Source: Bacteroidales bacterium (GTDB lineage: Bacteria; Bacteroidota; Bacteroidia; Bacteroidales; ML635J-15). Taken from it: a stretch of 18,142 nt of DNA. Made by a program: the position numbers and the translations under genes. The stretch lies in NCBI GenBank assembly GCA_017997855.1, contig JAGOEF010000011.1, forward strand, positions 1 through 18,142. Direction: 5' to 3'. Under the pieces are notes generated by a model. That model did not search any database, was not told the origin of the DNA, and saw only the letters and a list, made by a program, of their open reading frames with translations. Positions 6,149 to 13,193 of this stretch are shown piece by piece; within the stretch, counting starts at the first letter, position 1, and every line of letters starts with the position of its first letter.

Positions 6149-8224
6149 ATGATTGCAAACATTTCGTGGTGGTGGTGGCTGTTGTTCCTGATTGCGTCGG
6201 TGGGAATGGCCTTCCTGCTGTACTACCGCGAGAAGTCGTTGCGCGAATGGAAACCTTGGCAGAAAATCCTGATGTTTTCGCTGAGGTTCCTGTTCATTTT
6301 TATCATTTTTACCTTACTGTTTGCGCCACTCATCAAAACAAACAAACGTATTTCGGATAAGCCCGTTGTTGTAATTGCCCAGGATAATTCATCGTCGGTG
6401 TGTATTAACTCCGATTCGTTGTATTACCGGAACGTATACTCTTCTGATTTACAGAAACTTGTCAACCGTTTGTCGGAAAACTATCACGTAGTACGCTATA
6501 CTTTTGGCGATGCTGTCCGCAGCGATTCTCTGATTGATTTCAGCGATGCATCTACCCGTATGGCAGATATATTTCCCGTAATAACAGCTGCGTACGCAGG
6601 TATGAATCTCGGAGCCATTATTGTAGCCGGTGATGGCATTTATAATCAGGGCGAAAATCCGGTATATTCTCAAAAACCACCTGTGGCAATATATACTGTT
6701 GCGCTGGGCGATACACTGCCGTCGAAAGATGTTTATATCCGTGAGGTGCAACACAACAAGGCAGCATTTTACAAGAATCGCTTTCCGGTGAGAATTATGC
6801 TTTCGGCCGATAAGTGTAAAGGCGAAAATCTGCATATCGAAATATCGGGCTCTGCCGGTAAACTCTTCGAAAAAGATGTGCTGTCGGATTCCGATGATTT
6901 TATGTATACGGTTGATGCCGAGCTAGAGGCTTCGCCCAAAGGATTACAGGAATATAAGGTAAGCGTATCACAACTGAAAGGCGAAATCAGCACAGGAAAC
7001 AATACACGCATTTTTGTTGTTGATGTGGTCGATAACCGGAAAAATATTCTTTTTCTTGCTAACGGTTCGCATCCCGATTTGGGGGCCATGGTTTTCGCAC
7101 TGAAGAATAATCCTGACTACAGCATTACAACAGCATCGATTGCTGAGTTTTCCGGAAAAATTGATGATTATCAGTTTGTGGTGTTGCACCAATTGCCTTC
7201 GCTTGACAATGCGGCCTCTCAGGTTATGAAACAGTTGTCGGTACGTAGAATTCCCGCGCTTTATATTTTGGGCGCACGCAGCTCGGTTGATGCATTCAAT
7301 CAGTTGCAGACAGGGCTTAAAATAGTGTCGGCAAAAACATCTTCCGATGAGGCTTCACCGGTTGCTGTTTCAGGTTTTTCGGCTTTTACCGTTGATCAGG
7401 ATTTGCTCGAAAATATGTCTTCGTTACCACCACTGGTGACTCCTTTTGGAGATTATAAAATTACTTCGAATGCAAAAGTGTTGATGAACCAACGTATTAG
7501 TACCGTGAATACCGATAAACCCCTGATGATGTTTATTGATGAAGCAGGTATTCGCAGCGGAATTATTACCGGAGAAGGTATTTGGCGATGGCGCTTGCAT
7601 TTGTACCGGCTTACCGGTTCGCACGAAGTGTTTGATGGGCTCATAAACCGGATAATTCAATATCTCGTAAATACCCGGCTGAAACAGAGCCTGATGGTTG
7701 ATTCGAAACGTATTTTTACTACGGGTGAAGCGGTAATTCTCGAAGCCGAATTTTATAACGAAGCTTTCGAATTACGCAATTCCTCTGAATTGAAAGTAAG
7801 CGTTCGCGATAGCTCGGCCCGCGAAATAAAACTCAGCTTCGAAAGGACCGGGGACTATTATTCGTTAAATATGGGTTCGATGGCCCCGGGTCGGTACAGC
7901 TATTCGGCAGCACTGGAATTCGACCGGAAAACCTATTCCGCGTCGGGAGAGTTTGTTGTGATTGATGTCAGCACCGAAAGTCTGGTAACACGCGCCAATC
8001 ACGATGTAATGTACCGTCTGGCCAACGAGAATGGAGGTGAAATGTTTTATCCTTCACAGATGAATGCTTTGGCAGAGGCTATCGAAAACAACGAAAATAT
8101 TGTCCCCCGGGTTTACATTCATTCGAAACTGACCAATCTGATTGACCTGAAATGGTTGTTTTTTGTTATCCTTCTGTTTGCCTCAACCGAATGGTTCTTC
8201 CGTAAGTATTGGGGAAGCTACTAA
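6149..8224 (+). CDS. Large membrane-anchored VWA-domain protein
   Basis: A 691-residue protein with two N-terminal membrane segments (about 8-25 and 38-62) and one near the C-terminus (about 668-684), leaving a large soluble middle that is probably periplasmic. A VWA domain follows the second segment: VVVIAQ then DNSSS at 79-83 is an intact DxSxS metal site, STRMADI supplies the conserved Thr region, and VAGDGIYNQGENP corresponds to TDGxxN. A beta-rich stretch and a glutamine-amidotransferase-like Rossmann part follow, about 295-375 (KNILFLANGSHPDLGAMVFAL), without the catalytic Cys. Beta-sandwich modules run to about 640. This layout is common in Bacteroidota membrane VWA proteins, sometimes near BatA/B-type or MoxR genes, but none is visible here. 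It begins 11 bases after fabG. The start codon is followed by four tandem Trp codons at the membrane edge. Exact role unknown. Confidence 0.8.
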   Translation: MIANISWWWWLLFLIASVGMAFLLYYREKSLREWKPWQKILMFSLRFLFIFIIFTLLFAPLIKTNKRISDKPVVVIAQDNSSSVCINSDSLYYRNVYSSDLQKLVNRLSENYHVVRYTFGDAVRSDSLIDFSDASTRMADIFPVITAAYAGMNLGAIIVAGDGIYNQGENPVYSQKPPVAIYTVALGDTLPSKDVYIREVQHNKAAFYKNRFPVRIMLSADKCKGENLHIEISGSAGKLFEKDVLSDSDDFMYTVDAELEASPKGLQEYKVSVSQLKGEISTGNNTRIFVVDVVDNRKNILFLANGSHPDLGAMVFALKNNPDYSITTASIAEFSGKIDDYQFVVLHQLPSLDNAASQVMKQLSVRRIPALYILGARSSVDAFNQLQTGLKIVSAKTSSDEASPVAVSGFSAFTVDQDLLENMSSLPPLVTPFGDYKITSNAKVLMNQRISTVNTDKPLMMFIDEAGIRSGIITGEGIWRWRLHLYRLTGSHEVFDGLINRIIQYLVNTRLKQSLMVDSKRIFTTGEAVILEAEFYNEAFELRNSSELKVSVRDSSAREIKLSFERTGDYYSLNMGSMAPGRYSYSAALEFDRKTYSASGEFVVIDVSTESLVTRANHDVMYRLANENGGEMFYPSQMNALAEAIENNENIVPRVYIHSKLTNLIDLKWLFFVILLFASTEWFFRKYWGSY

Positions 8225-8331
8225 GTCAAAGGTCTAAATAACTGTAATTTAATTATATAGCGAATAAATGCTTTGTCTCGCATTTAAAGTAAATTATTTG
8301 AATATAATTTATATTTATAAAGTAATTCAGT

Positions 8332-8339
8332 TACATTTG
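8332..8339 (+). promoter_or_regulatory. -7 promoter element before the decarboxylase gene
   Basis: TACATTTG is a full match to the Bacteroidota -7 box TAnnTTTG, 32 bases before the ATG at 8372. The nearest upstream TTG (8298-8300) is 31 bases away, too far for a normal -33 element. The AT-rich 8225-8331 stretch also holds a weak 7-bp hairpin at 8265-8286 with no T-run. Confidence 0.5.
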
Positions 8340-8371
8340 CAAAATAATTAACAAGTAAAACGATTAGTTAA

Positions 8372-9772
8372 ATGAAACTCAGGTATGTTGATTTAATTGA
8401 GCAGTCGTTCGAATTCCCTCAGGAGGAATTCTATGTTGAAGATGGCGAGTTGTATTTTCATGATATAGCTCTGATGGATATTGTGAAGCAATATGGCACG
8501 CCTCTCAAGTTTACCTACCTGCCCAGAATCAGCGAAAATATTAACCGTGCCCGGGTGTGGTTCAATGTGGCTATTGCTAAGGCAAACTATACGGGCAAGT
8601 ACATTCAGTGTTATTGCACCAAGAGTAATCACTTCTCGTTTGTGCTCGAAGAAGTCCTTAAAAATAAAGTACACCTTGAGACCAGTTCTGCATTTGATGT
8701 TGATATTATAAAGTCGCTTGAGCTGGAGAATATCATTGATAAGTCGCTTCATGTTGTGTGCAATGGGTATAAAATGCCGGCTTATATCGAAAAGATAGCT
8801 GAATTAATTAACAGTGGTTATGCCAATGTTATTCCTGTTTTGGATAATACAACTGAACTGGATAGCATACTTGAACAAACAGATAAGCATATTAATATTG
8901 GTATCAGAATTGCATCGGAAGAGGAACCAAAGTTTGAGTTCTACACCAGTCGCCTCGGTTTAGGTTATAAAAATATTATGGATTACTATGAAACCAATAT
9001 CCAAAACAACCCCCAGGTAAGTCTGAAGATGCTACATTTTTTTATCAATACCGGTATAAAAGACACTGCCTATTATTGGAATGAACTTCACAAATGCCTT
9101 CAGGTATATTGTCAGCTTAAAAAGATTTGCCCGAGCCTGAATGCATTGAATATAGGCGGAGGATTTCCGGTTAAGAACAACCTGACCTTCGAATATGAAT
9201 ACGAATATATGGCTGAAGAGATTGTAAACCAGATAAAGATAGCCTGCGAAGAAAACGAAGTTGAGGAACCGGATATTTACACTGAATTCGGCACATTTAC
9301 CGTGGGTGAAAGTGGCGGTGCTCTCTATTCGGTGGTTAACCAGAAGCAACAGAACGACAGGGAAAAATGGAACATGATCGACAGTTCATTTATCACCACC
9401 TTGCCCGATACGTGGGCAACGAGTAAACGATTTTTAATGTTACCGGTAAACCATTGGGAGAAACCTTACGAAAGGGTTTTTCTGGGTGGCCTTACCTGCG
9501 ACAGCGACGATTACTATAATTCGGAACAACACGTAAATGCTATTTATCTTCCGGAATTCGATCCTGAGGATGTTCTCTACCTGGGTTTCTTTAATATCGG
9601 AGCTTATCAGGAAACCATTGGTGGTTTTGGTGGTTTGCAGCACTGCCTGATTCCTTGTCCTAAGCATATTATTATCAATAAAGATGAGGACGGCAAAATT
9701 ACCACCCGCATGTTTTCGAAGGAGCAAAGCTACAAGTCGATGCTCAGGATATTGGGCTACAATTATTCATAA
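8372..9772 (+). CDS. speA: PLP-dependent arginine decarboxylase-like enzyme (alanine-racemase fold)
   Basis: A 466-residue fold-type III PLP decarboxylase. The N-terminal barrel contains CTKSN with Lys84 as the likely PLP Schiff-base lysine, LETSSAFD, the phosphate-binding GGGFP at 262-266, and YTEFGTFTVG. The C-terminal beta domain has GGLTCDSDD with Cys376-Asp377, the cross-subunit catalytic pair of this family, and FFNIGAYQ near the end. Relatives include arginine, ornithine/lysine, diaminopimelate and carboxynorspermidine decarboxylases. It is much shorter than the roughly 630-residue enterobacterial SpeA. I call arginine as substrate mainly from context: an agmatinase-type ureohydrolase and a deoxyhypusine-synthase-like gene follow directly, so arginine to agmatine to putrescine is the coherent reading. 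The gap to the next gene is 52 bases and contains its own promoter-like sequence. Enzyme class is sure, substrate less so. Confidence 0.8.
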   Translation: MKLRYVDLIEQSFEFPQEEFYVEDGELYFHDIALMDIVKQYGTPLKFTYLPRISENINRARVWFNVAIAKANYTGKYIQCYCTKSNHFSFVLEEVLKNKVHLETSSAFDVDIIKSLELENIIDKSLHVVCNGYKMPAYIEKIAELINSGYANVIPVLDNTTELDSILEQTDKHINIGIRIASEEEPKFEFYTSRLGLGYKNIMDYYETNIQNNPQVSLKMLHFFINTGIKDTAYYWNELHKCLQVYCQLKKICPSLNALNIGGGFPVKNNLTFEYEYEYMAEEIVNQIKIACEENEVEEPDIYTEFGTFTVGESGGALYSVVNQKQQNDREKWNMIDSSFITTLPDTWATSKRFLMLPVNHWEKPYERVFLGGLTCDSDDYYNSEQHVNAIYLPEFDPEDVLYLGFFNIGAYQETIGGFGGLQHCLIPCPKHIIINKDEDGKITTRMFSKEQSYKSMLRILGYNYS

Positions 9773-9778
9773 TAATTA

Positions 9779-9809
9779 TTGATAAGCCGGTTTTATTTCC
9801 TGATATTTG
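9779..9809 (+). promoter_or_regulatory. Promoter before the agmatinase gene
   Basis: TTG at 9779-9781 and GATATTTG at 9802-9809 are 20 bases apart and match the Bacteroidota TTG/TAnnTTTG pattern with one mismatch. Transcription would begin near 9816, downstream of a possible in-frame TTG at 9807, which supports the ATG at 9825 as the true start of the next gene. Confidence 0.5.
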
Positions 9810-9824
9810 CAAAAATTTTTTGAT

Positions 9825-10673
9825 ATGCTAGCAACCTATGCCGGAATTCCTGTAGAATACTCTCGTCCTGAATTTGCCAGAATTGTATTGTTACCGGTGG
9901 CTTACGATGGTACTTCCACCTGGGTTAAGGGTTCCGACCGGGGACCGGATGCATTTTTGCATGCTTCCGAAAATATGGAATTGTACGATATCGAGACCGG
10001 AACTGAAGTTTACAGGCAAGGCGTGAATCTGTTGCCTGTTATGCGCGATTTTGGATCTCCCGAATCAATGACTGAGGCAGTATTTGCAAAGGCCCTCGAT
10101 ATTATGAAATCAGGGCGTTTGTTCAGCATGGTGGGTGGCGAACATTCGGTGAGCATTGGTGCCTTGCGGGCTGCCCGACAGGTTTTTGGCGATATTACCG
10201 TATTGCAGTTTGATGCACATACCGATTTGAGACCCGAATACGATGGCTCAGCCTGCAATCACGCCTGTGCTGTGCACGAAGCATCGAAACACAGCAATCT
10301 CGTGCAGGTGGGAATCCGAAGCATGGATGTAAGCGAACTGGAGTTTATGAACCGCGAAAATGTATTTTTTGCCCACGAGATTCAGGGGAACCAGCAATGG
10401 ATGGAGGATGTGTGCAGCAAAATTACTTCCAGGGTATATATTACCATCGACCTCGATGTTTTCGACCCTTCGCAGTTGCCTTCCACCGGTACTCCTGAGC
10501 CAGGGGGACTGTGGTTCTATCAGGTAACGGAATTGTTGCGTAAAGTTATTGCCACATCACAAGTGATTGGATTCGATATAGTTGAGTTATGCCCTAATCC
10601 AACCGAAAAATCCAGCGATTTTCTCGCTGCCAAACTGTACTATAAAATTCTGAGTTATATTTTTAAATCCTGA
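9825..10673 (+). CDS. speB: Agmatinase-type ureohydrolase
   Basis: A 282-residue protein of the arginase/agmatinase superfamily, taking the ATG at 9825 as start; an upstream in-frame TTG at 9807 would add six residues but lies within the promoter. The binuclear manganese site is complete: GGEHS with His107, FDAHTD with Asp130, His132 and Asp134, and TIDLDVFDP with Asp209 and Asp211. STGTPEPGG follows, as in family members. These enzymes hydrolyse agmatine to putrescine plus urea (agmatinase) or arginine to ornithine plus urea (arginase). The loop after DAHTD (ACNHACAVHEA) and the position between an arginine-decarboxylase-like gene and a deoxyhypusine-synthase-like gene favour agmatine. Length fits agmatinases. 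Only 4 bases separate its stop from the next ATG, so the two are translated from one message. Confidence 0.85.
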   Translation: MLATYAGIPVEYSRPEFARIVLLPVAYDGTSTWVKGSDRGPDAFLHASENMELYDIETGTEVYRQGVNLLPVMRDFGSPESMTEAVFAKALDIMKSGRLFSMVGGEHSVSIGALRAARQVFGDITVLQFDAHTDLRPEYDGSACNHACAVHEASKHSNLVQVGIRSMDVSELEFMNRENVFFAHEIQGNQQWMEDVCSKITSRVYITIDLDVFDPSQLPSTGTPEPGGLWFYQVTELLRKVIATSQVIGFDIVELCPNPTEKSSDFLAAKLYYKILSYIFKS

Positions 10674-10677
10674 TAAC

Positions 10678-11649
10678 ATGAATTCAAAACCGATTACCCG
10701 TTTTATCGAGGAACACTACCGGCATTTTAATGCCGCGGTAATTATCGATGCTGCCGTTGCATACGAAAAGCTTATCGAAAACAAGGGAAATATGATGGTG
10801 ACCCTGGCAGGAGCTATGAGCACTGCCGAGTTGGGAAGGTCGCTTGCCGAAATGATTCGTCAGAACAAAGTGCAGATTATTTCGTGCACCGGCGCCAATT
10901 TAGAAGAAGATGTTTTTAATCTGGTGGCACACACCCATTATGTAAGGGTACCTCACTACCGTGATTTGTCACCCCAGGATGAACAGGATCTGTATGATAA
11001 GGGAATGAACCGTGTTACCGATACGTGTATCCCCGAAGATGTTGCTTTCCGTAAGATTGAGAAAAAAATGCTGAAAATATGGAAAAAAGCTAAGGCTGAA
11101 GGTAAACGTTATTTTCCTCACGAGTTCATGTATCAGCTGCTTCTTTCGGGTGAACTGGATAACGATTATGAAATCGATCCAAAAAATTCGTGGCTTCTGG
11201 CCGCTGCACATCGTAACATGCCAATGATTGTTCCGGGCTGGGAAGACAGCACTATGGGCAATATGTTTGCTGCGGCTGTCATTCGTGGTGATATCGACGT
11301 CAGTATTCTGAAAACAGGTATTGAATATATGGTTTATCTGGCACAGTGGTACCGCGAAAACGGACAAGCCGGAGTGGGTTTCTTCCAGATTGGAGGTGGC
11401 ATTGCCGGTGATTTTCCGATTTGTGTGGTGCCCATGATGATTCAGGACCTCGAATGGGAAGAAACGCCGTTCTGGGCATATTTTTGTCAAATCAGCGATT
11501 CAACAACGAGTTATGGCTCGTATTCAGGTGCAGTGCCAAATGAAAAAATTACATGGGGAAAGCTTTCGCCCGAAACGCCCCGGTTTATTATTGAATCGGA
11601 TGCTACCATTGTAGCACCCTTGGTGTTTGCTCATGTGCTTGGCTGGTAA
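10678..11649 (+). CDS. Deoxyhypusine-synthase-like protein with altered substrate site
   Basis: A 323-residue member of the deoxyhypusine synthase family, an NAD-dependent fold that transfers an aminobutyl group from a polyamine to a lysine or amine. Family marks are VTLAGAMSTAELG near 40, the NAD-site SCTGANLEEDVFN near 65-77, a GGG at 239-241, and WGK with Lys295, the lysine that carries the aminobutyl intermediate in eukaryotic enzymes. Two substrate-site features differ: GGGIAGDFP stands where eukaryotic enzymes have a Lys-His-His after the glycines, and YGSYSGAVPNE replaces DGSDSGARPDE, losing both Asp residues while keeping the Glu. Bacteria lack eIF5A, the usual protein target. Next to decarboxylase and agmatinase genes it more likely acts on free polyamines, for example making homospermidine or a related product; that is inference. 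It ends the operon at a bidirectional terminator. Confidence 0.82.
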   Translation: MNSKPITRFIEEHYRHFNAAVIIDAAVAYEKLIENKGNMMVTLAGAMSTAELGRSLAEMIRQNKVQIISCTGANLEEDVFNLVAHTHYVRVPHYRDLSPQDEQDLYDKGMNRVTDTCIPEDVAFRKIEKKMLKIWKKAKAEGKRYFPHEFMYQLLLSGELDNDYEIDPKNSWLLAAAHRNMPMIVPGWEDSTMGNMFAAAVIRGDIDVSILKTGIEYMVYLAQWYRENGQAGVGFFQIGGGIAGDFPICVVPMMIQDLEWEETPFWAYFCQISDSTTSYGSYSGAVPNEKITWGKLSPETPRFIIESDATIVAPLVFAHVLGW

Positions 11650-11670
11650 GACGAGCCTGATTTAATAAAA

Positions 11671-11703
11671 AAAAAAGCGGCAGATTTTCTGTCGCTTTTT
11701 CTT
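11671..11703. terminator. Bidirectional intrinsic terminator between convergent genes
   Basis: The run AAAAAGCGGCAG pairs with CTGTCGCTTTTT across a 5-base loop at 11684-11688, with one G-T wobble. It has an A-run on the left and a T-run on the right, so it can end transcription from the deoxyhypusine-synthase-like gene on the plus strand and from the lipoprotein gene on the minus strand. Confidence 0.85.
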
Positions 11704-11714
11704 TACCAAGTAAT

Positions 11715-12218
11715 TTACTCTTTAATAAAGGTGTAAGTCTCTTCGTCTTTATTGTAAAAGAAACTCAGGTCCTTATGAGTTTTGAAAAAATTATACAGAT
11801 CTGTTGAATTGTCATATACTTCATCAATATTATCGGTTACCTCAAATAGTTTAAACTCGCCGGGAGTCGAAAAGTCCATTTTATAGAAATAATACGTCCC
11901 ATCTTGCAACATGTTAGCGAAGCGTGTGTTGCCAATGGTTGTAAAATGGGCAGTGTAGGTTCCCGAACTGGTGTAGATACTGTCGGTAGAATTGTACTCA
12001 TATTGCTCAACGAGAAATTTTTTTCCATCCATTTTCGTGAAAATATAGTACTTTGGGAAGTCGCTGTATTCATCAACTTTAAGCCATTTTCCATAAATTA
12101 CCGGATCAACGTTTTCGGTAGCGCCTGTCAAAGGCACTGTGGATGAGTAGGGGCAGGCAGTAAAGATAAACGCCATGGCTGCAAACAGTGCAACGATAAT
12201 TAGTGAATGTTTTTTCAT
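11715..12218 (-). CDS. Small predicted lipoprotein of unknown function
   Basis: A 167-residue protein starting MKKHSLIIVALFAAMAF with a lipobox FTAC at 19-22, so Cys22 is the likely lipid anchor. The rest is one small domain rich in Tyr, Thr, Asp and Phe, with segments such as YGKWLKVDEY, YYIFTKMDGKKFLVEQYEY, GTYTAHFTTIG and DGTYYFYKMDF. They read as a compact antiparallel beta-sheet, like lipocalin-like or DUF-type lipoproteins with a W[LIV] near the start of the domain. No catalytic motif is seen and I do not recognise the family. It is a single-gene unit with its own well-formed promoter upstream and a shared bidirectional terminator downstream. The region just after Cys22 (PYSSTV) lacks an acidic surface-export signal, so periplasmic placement is as likely as surface exposure. 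Confidence 0.75.
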   Translation of the reverse strand: MKKHSLIIVALFAAMAFIFTACPYSSTVPLTGATENVDPVIYGKWLKVDEYSDFPKYYIFTKMDGKKFLVEQYEYNSTDSIYTSSGTYTAHFTTIGNTRFANMLQDGTYYFYKMDFSTPGEFKLFEVTDNIDEVYDNSTDLYNFFKTHKDLSFFYNKDEETYTFIKE

Positions 12219-12281
12219 ATTTGCGATATTATTTAATAAAGTGTTTTGTATTTACATAAAATATGCCGTTTTTCGACAAAG

Positions 12282-12311
12282 CAAAAGTAATGAAAATAAT
12301 ATTGAAACCAA
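12282..12311 (-). promoter_or_regulatory. Promoter of the small lipoprotein gene
   Basis: On the minus strand, TTG (12311-12309) is followed after exactly 19 bases by TACTTTTG (12289-12282), a full match to the Bacteroidota TTG-N19-TAnnTTTG promoter. The leader to the ATG at 12218 would be about 55-60 bases. It is the cleanest promoter in the window. Confidence 0.75.
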
Positions 12312-12393
12312 TTGGAACATGGCAACAAAATGAAAGGTCTGTCTGGCTGTTTGAGCTTATTTTCACTTTTATTTTAAAAAAAACTAAAATGTT

Positions 12394-12423
12394 TTGTTTA
12401 TTACGAAAAATTAACGACTTTTG
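12394..12423 (+). promoter_or_regulatory. Promoter of the rpmB operon
   Basis: TTG at 12394-12396 and GACTTTTG at 12416-12423 are 19 bases apart, matching the Bacteroidota pattern with one mismatch in the first base of the -7 box. The predicted start point is about 20 bases before the rpmB ATG. It is divergent from the lipoprotein promoter, about 80 bases away. Confidence 0.65.
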
Positions 12424-12449
12424 CAGTCCGAATTTAAACAGTGAAAGAT

Positions 12450-12692
12450 ATGGCACGTATATGTCAGATAACAGGAAAAACGTCGATAAAGGGGCATAAT
12501 GTTTCTCATGCCAACAACCGCACCAACCGCAGGTTCGAAATCAACCTGCTCGAAAAGAAGTTTTATCTTCAGGAAGAAGACCGCTGGGTTACGCTGAAGG
12601 TAACTCCGGCCGGTATGCGGACCATCAATAAAAAAGGACTGAAATCAGCTCTTGACGAAGCAGTGAAAAACGGATACATTGATAAATATTAA
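12450..12692 (+). CDS. rpmB: 50S ribosomal protein L28 (bL28)
   Basis: Eighty residues starting [10 protein letters not shown], with the L28 hallmarks [16 protein letters not shown] and [18 protein letters not shown]. It is a small basic protein of the large ribosomal subunit. I use the ATG at 12450; a GTG three codons upstream (12441) is in frame, but L28 proteins begin MA/MS-RxCxxTGK, so the ATG is right. Only one cysteine (Cys5) is present, so this is the zinc-free form. It is the first gene of a three-gene operon with rpmG 14 bases downstream. Confidence 0.97.
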   Translation: MARICQITGKTSIKGHNVSHANNRTNRRFEINLLEKKFYLQEEDRWVTLKVTPAGMRTINKKGLKSALDEAVKNGYIDKY

Positions 12693-12706
12693 TAGACGAC
12701 AGTATC

Positions 12707-12895
12707 ATGGCAAAGAAAAGTAAAGGAAACCGTGTACAGGTGATTTTAGAATGCACCGAGCACAAAGACTCAGGACTTCCCGGAACCTCGAGGTACATCA
12801 CCACCAAAAACAGGAAAAATACCCCCGAGCGTATGGAGATGAAAAAATACAATCCCATCCTGAAAAGAAAAACCGTTCATAAAGAAATAAAATAA
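12707..12895 (+). CDS. rpmG: 50S ribosomal protein L33 (bL33)
   Basis: Sixty-two residues with the L33 signature [11 protein letters not shown], then [23 protein letters not shown]. It is a component of the large ribosomal subunit near the E site. It keeps Cys16 and has His19 where zinc-binding forms have a second Cys. The C-terminal cysteine pair of those forms is absent ([11 protein letters not shown]), so it should not bind zinc in the usual way. It also has a short insertion (DSGLPGTS) before the YITTKN core. It lies 14 bases after rpmB and 12 bases before the next small gene. Confidence 0.96.
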   Translation: MAKKSKGNRVQVILECTEHKDSGLPGTSRYITTKNRKNTPERMEMKKYNPILKRKTVHKEIK

Positions 12896-12907
12896 ACATA
12901 ACGAACC

Positions 12908-13063
12908 ATGGCAAAGAAAGTAGTTGGAACACTGAAGACCGGAGAAGGAAAAGAATACATCAAATGTATCAAAATGGTACGTTCTCCTAAAACGGGTGCC
13001 TATATTTTTAAAGAAGCTATCATGCACCCCGATAATTCAAAAGATTTTTTTAACGCAAAGTAA
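12908..13063 (+). CDS. DUF4295-type small protein, probable ribosomal protein bL38
   Basis: A 51-codon gene, ATG at 12908 and TAA at 13061-13063, starting MAKKVVGTLKTGEGKEYIKC and ending DNSKDFFNAK. It is basic at the N-terminus, like a ribosomal protein. Its position directly after rpmB-rpmG, its length and its sequence fit the DUF4295 family found in Bacteroidota. To my knowledge this family was recognised as a large-subunit protein, named bL38, in a Flavobacterium ribosome structure; I give that from memory. Its small size means it is easily missed. It sits 12 bases after rpmG and 21 bases before a strong terminator, so it is the last gene of the operon. Family assignment is from recall of the motif and context. 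Confidence 0.85.
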   Translation: MAKKVVGTLKTGEGKEYIKCIKMVRSPKTGAYIFKEAIMHPDNSKDFFNAK

Positions 13064-13084
13064 TTCGTTAACTTTCATAGCTTT

Positions 13085-13120
13085 AACGTCCGGGAGTAAT
13101 TTTCGGACGTTTTTGTTTTT
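13085..13120 (+). terminator. Intrinsic terminator of the rpmB-rpmG-bL38 operon
   Basis: AACGTCCG at 13085-13092 pairs with CGGACGTT at 13104-13111, with an 11-base loop, followed by a T-rich run (TTTGTTTTTT). Confidence 0.85.
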
Positions 13121-13160
13121 TATTGATTTTATGTCCGTTTTCATTTGGTAATTCTTTCGT

Positions 13161-13168
13161 TATATTTG
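13161..13168 (+). promoter_or_regulatory. -7 promoter element before ftsY
   Basis: TATATTTG is a full match to TAnnTTTG, 25 bases before the ftsY ATG at 13194. The nearest TTG (13145-13147) is only 13 bases upstream, so no proper -33 element is seen. Confidence 0.5.
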
Positions 13169-13193
13169 CAGCATTCAATTGAAATTTAGTGTA

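Noticed and set aside
8265..8286. Hairpin after the membrane VWA gene as a terminator
   Set aside because: Seven A/T-heavy base pairs with no T-run after the stem; too weak to call.
9807..9824. TTG at 9807 as agmatinase start
   Set aside because: It lies in the predicted -7 box and upstream of the likely transcription start; the ATG at 9825 fits better.
10678..11649. True deoxyhypusine synthase acting on eIF5A
   Set aside because: Bacteria lack eIF5A, and key spermidine-binding residues are missing.
12441..12449. GTG at 12441 as rpmB start
   Set aside because: L28 proteins begin MA/MS-RxCxxTGK, which matches the ATG at 12450.
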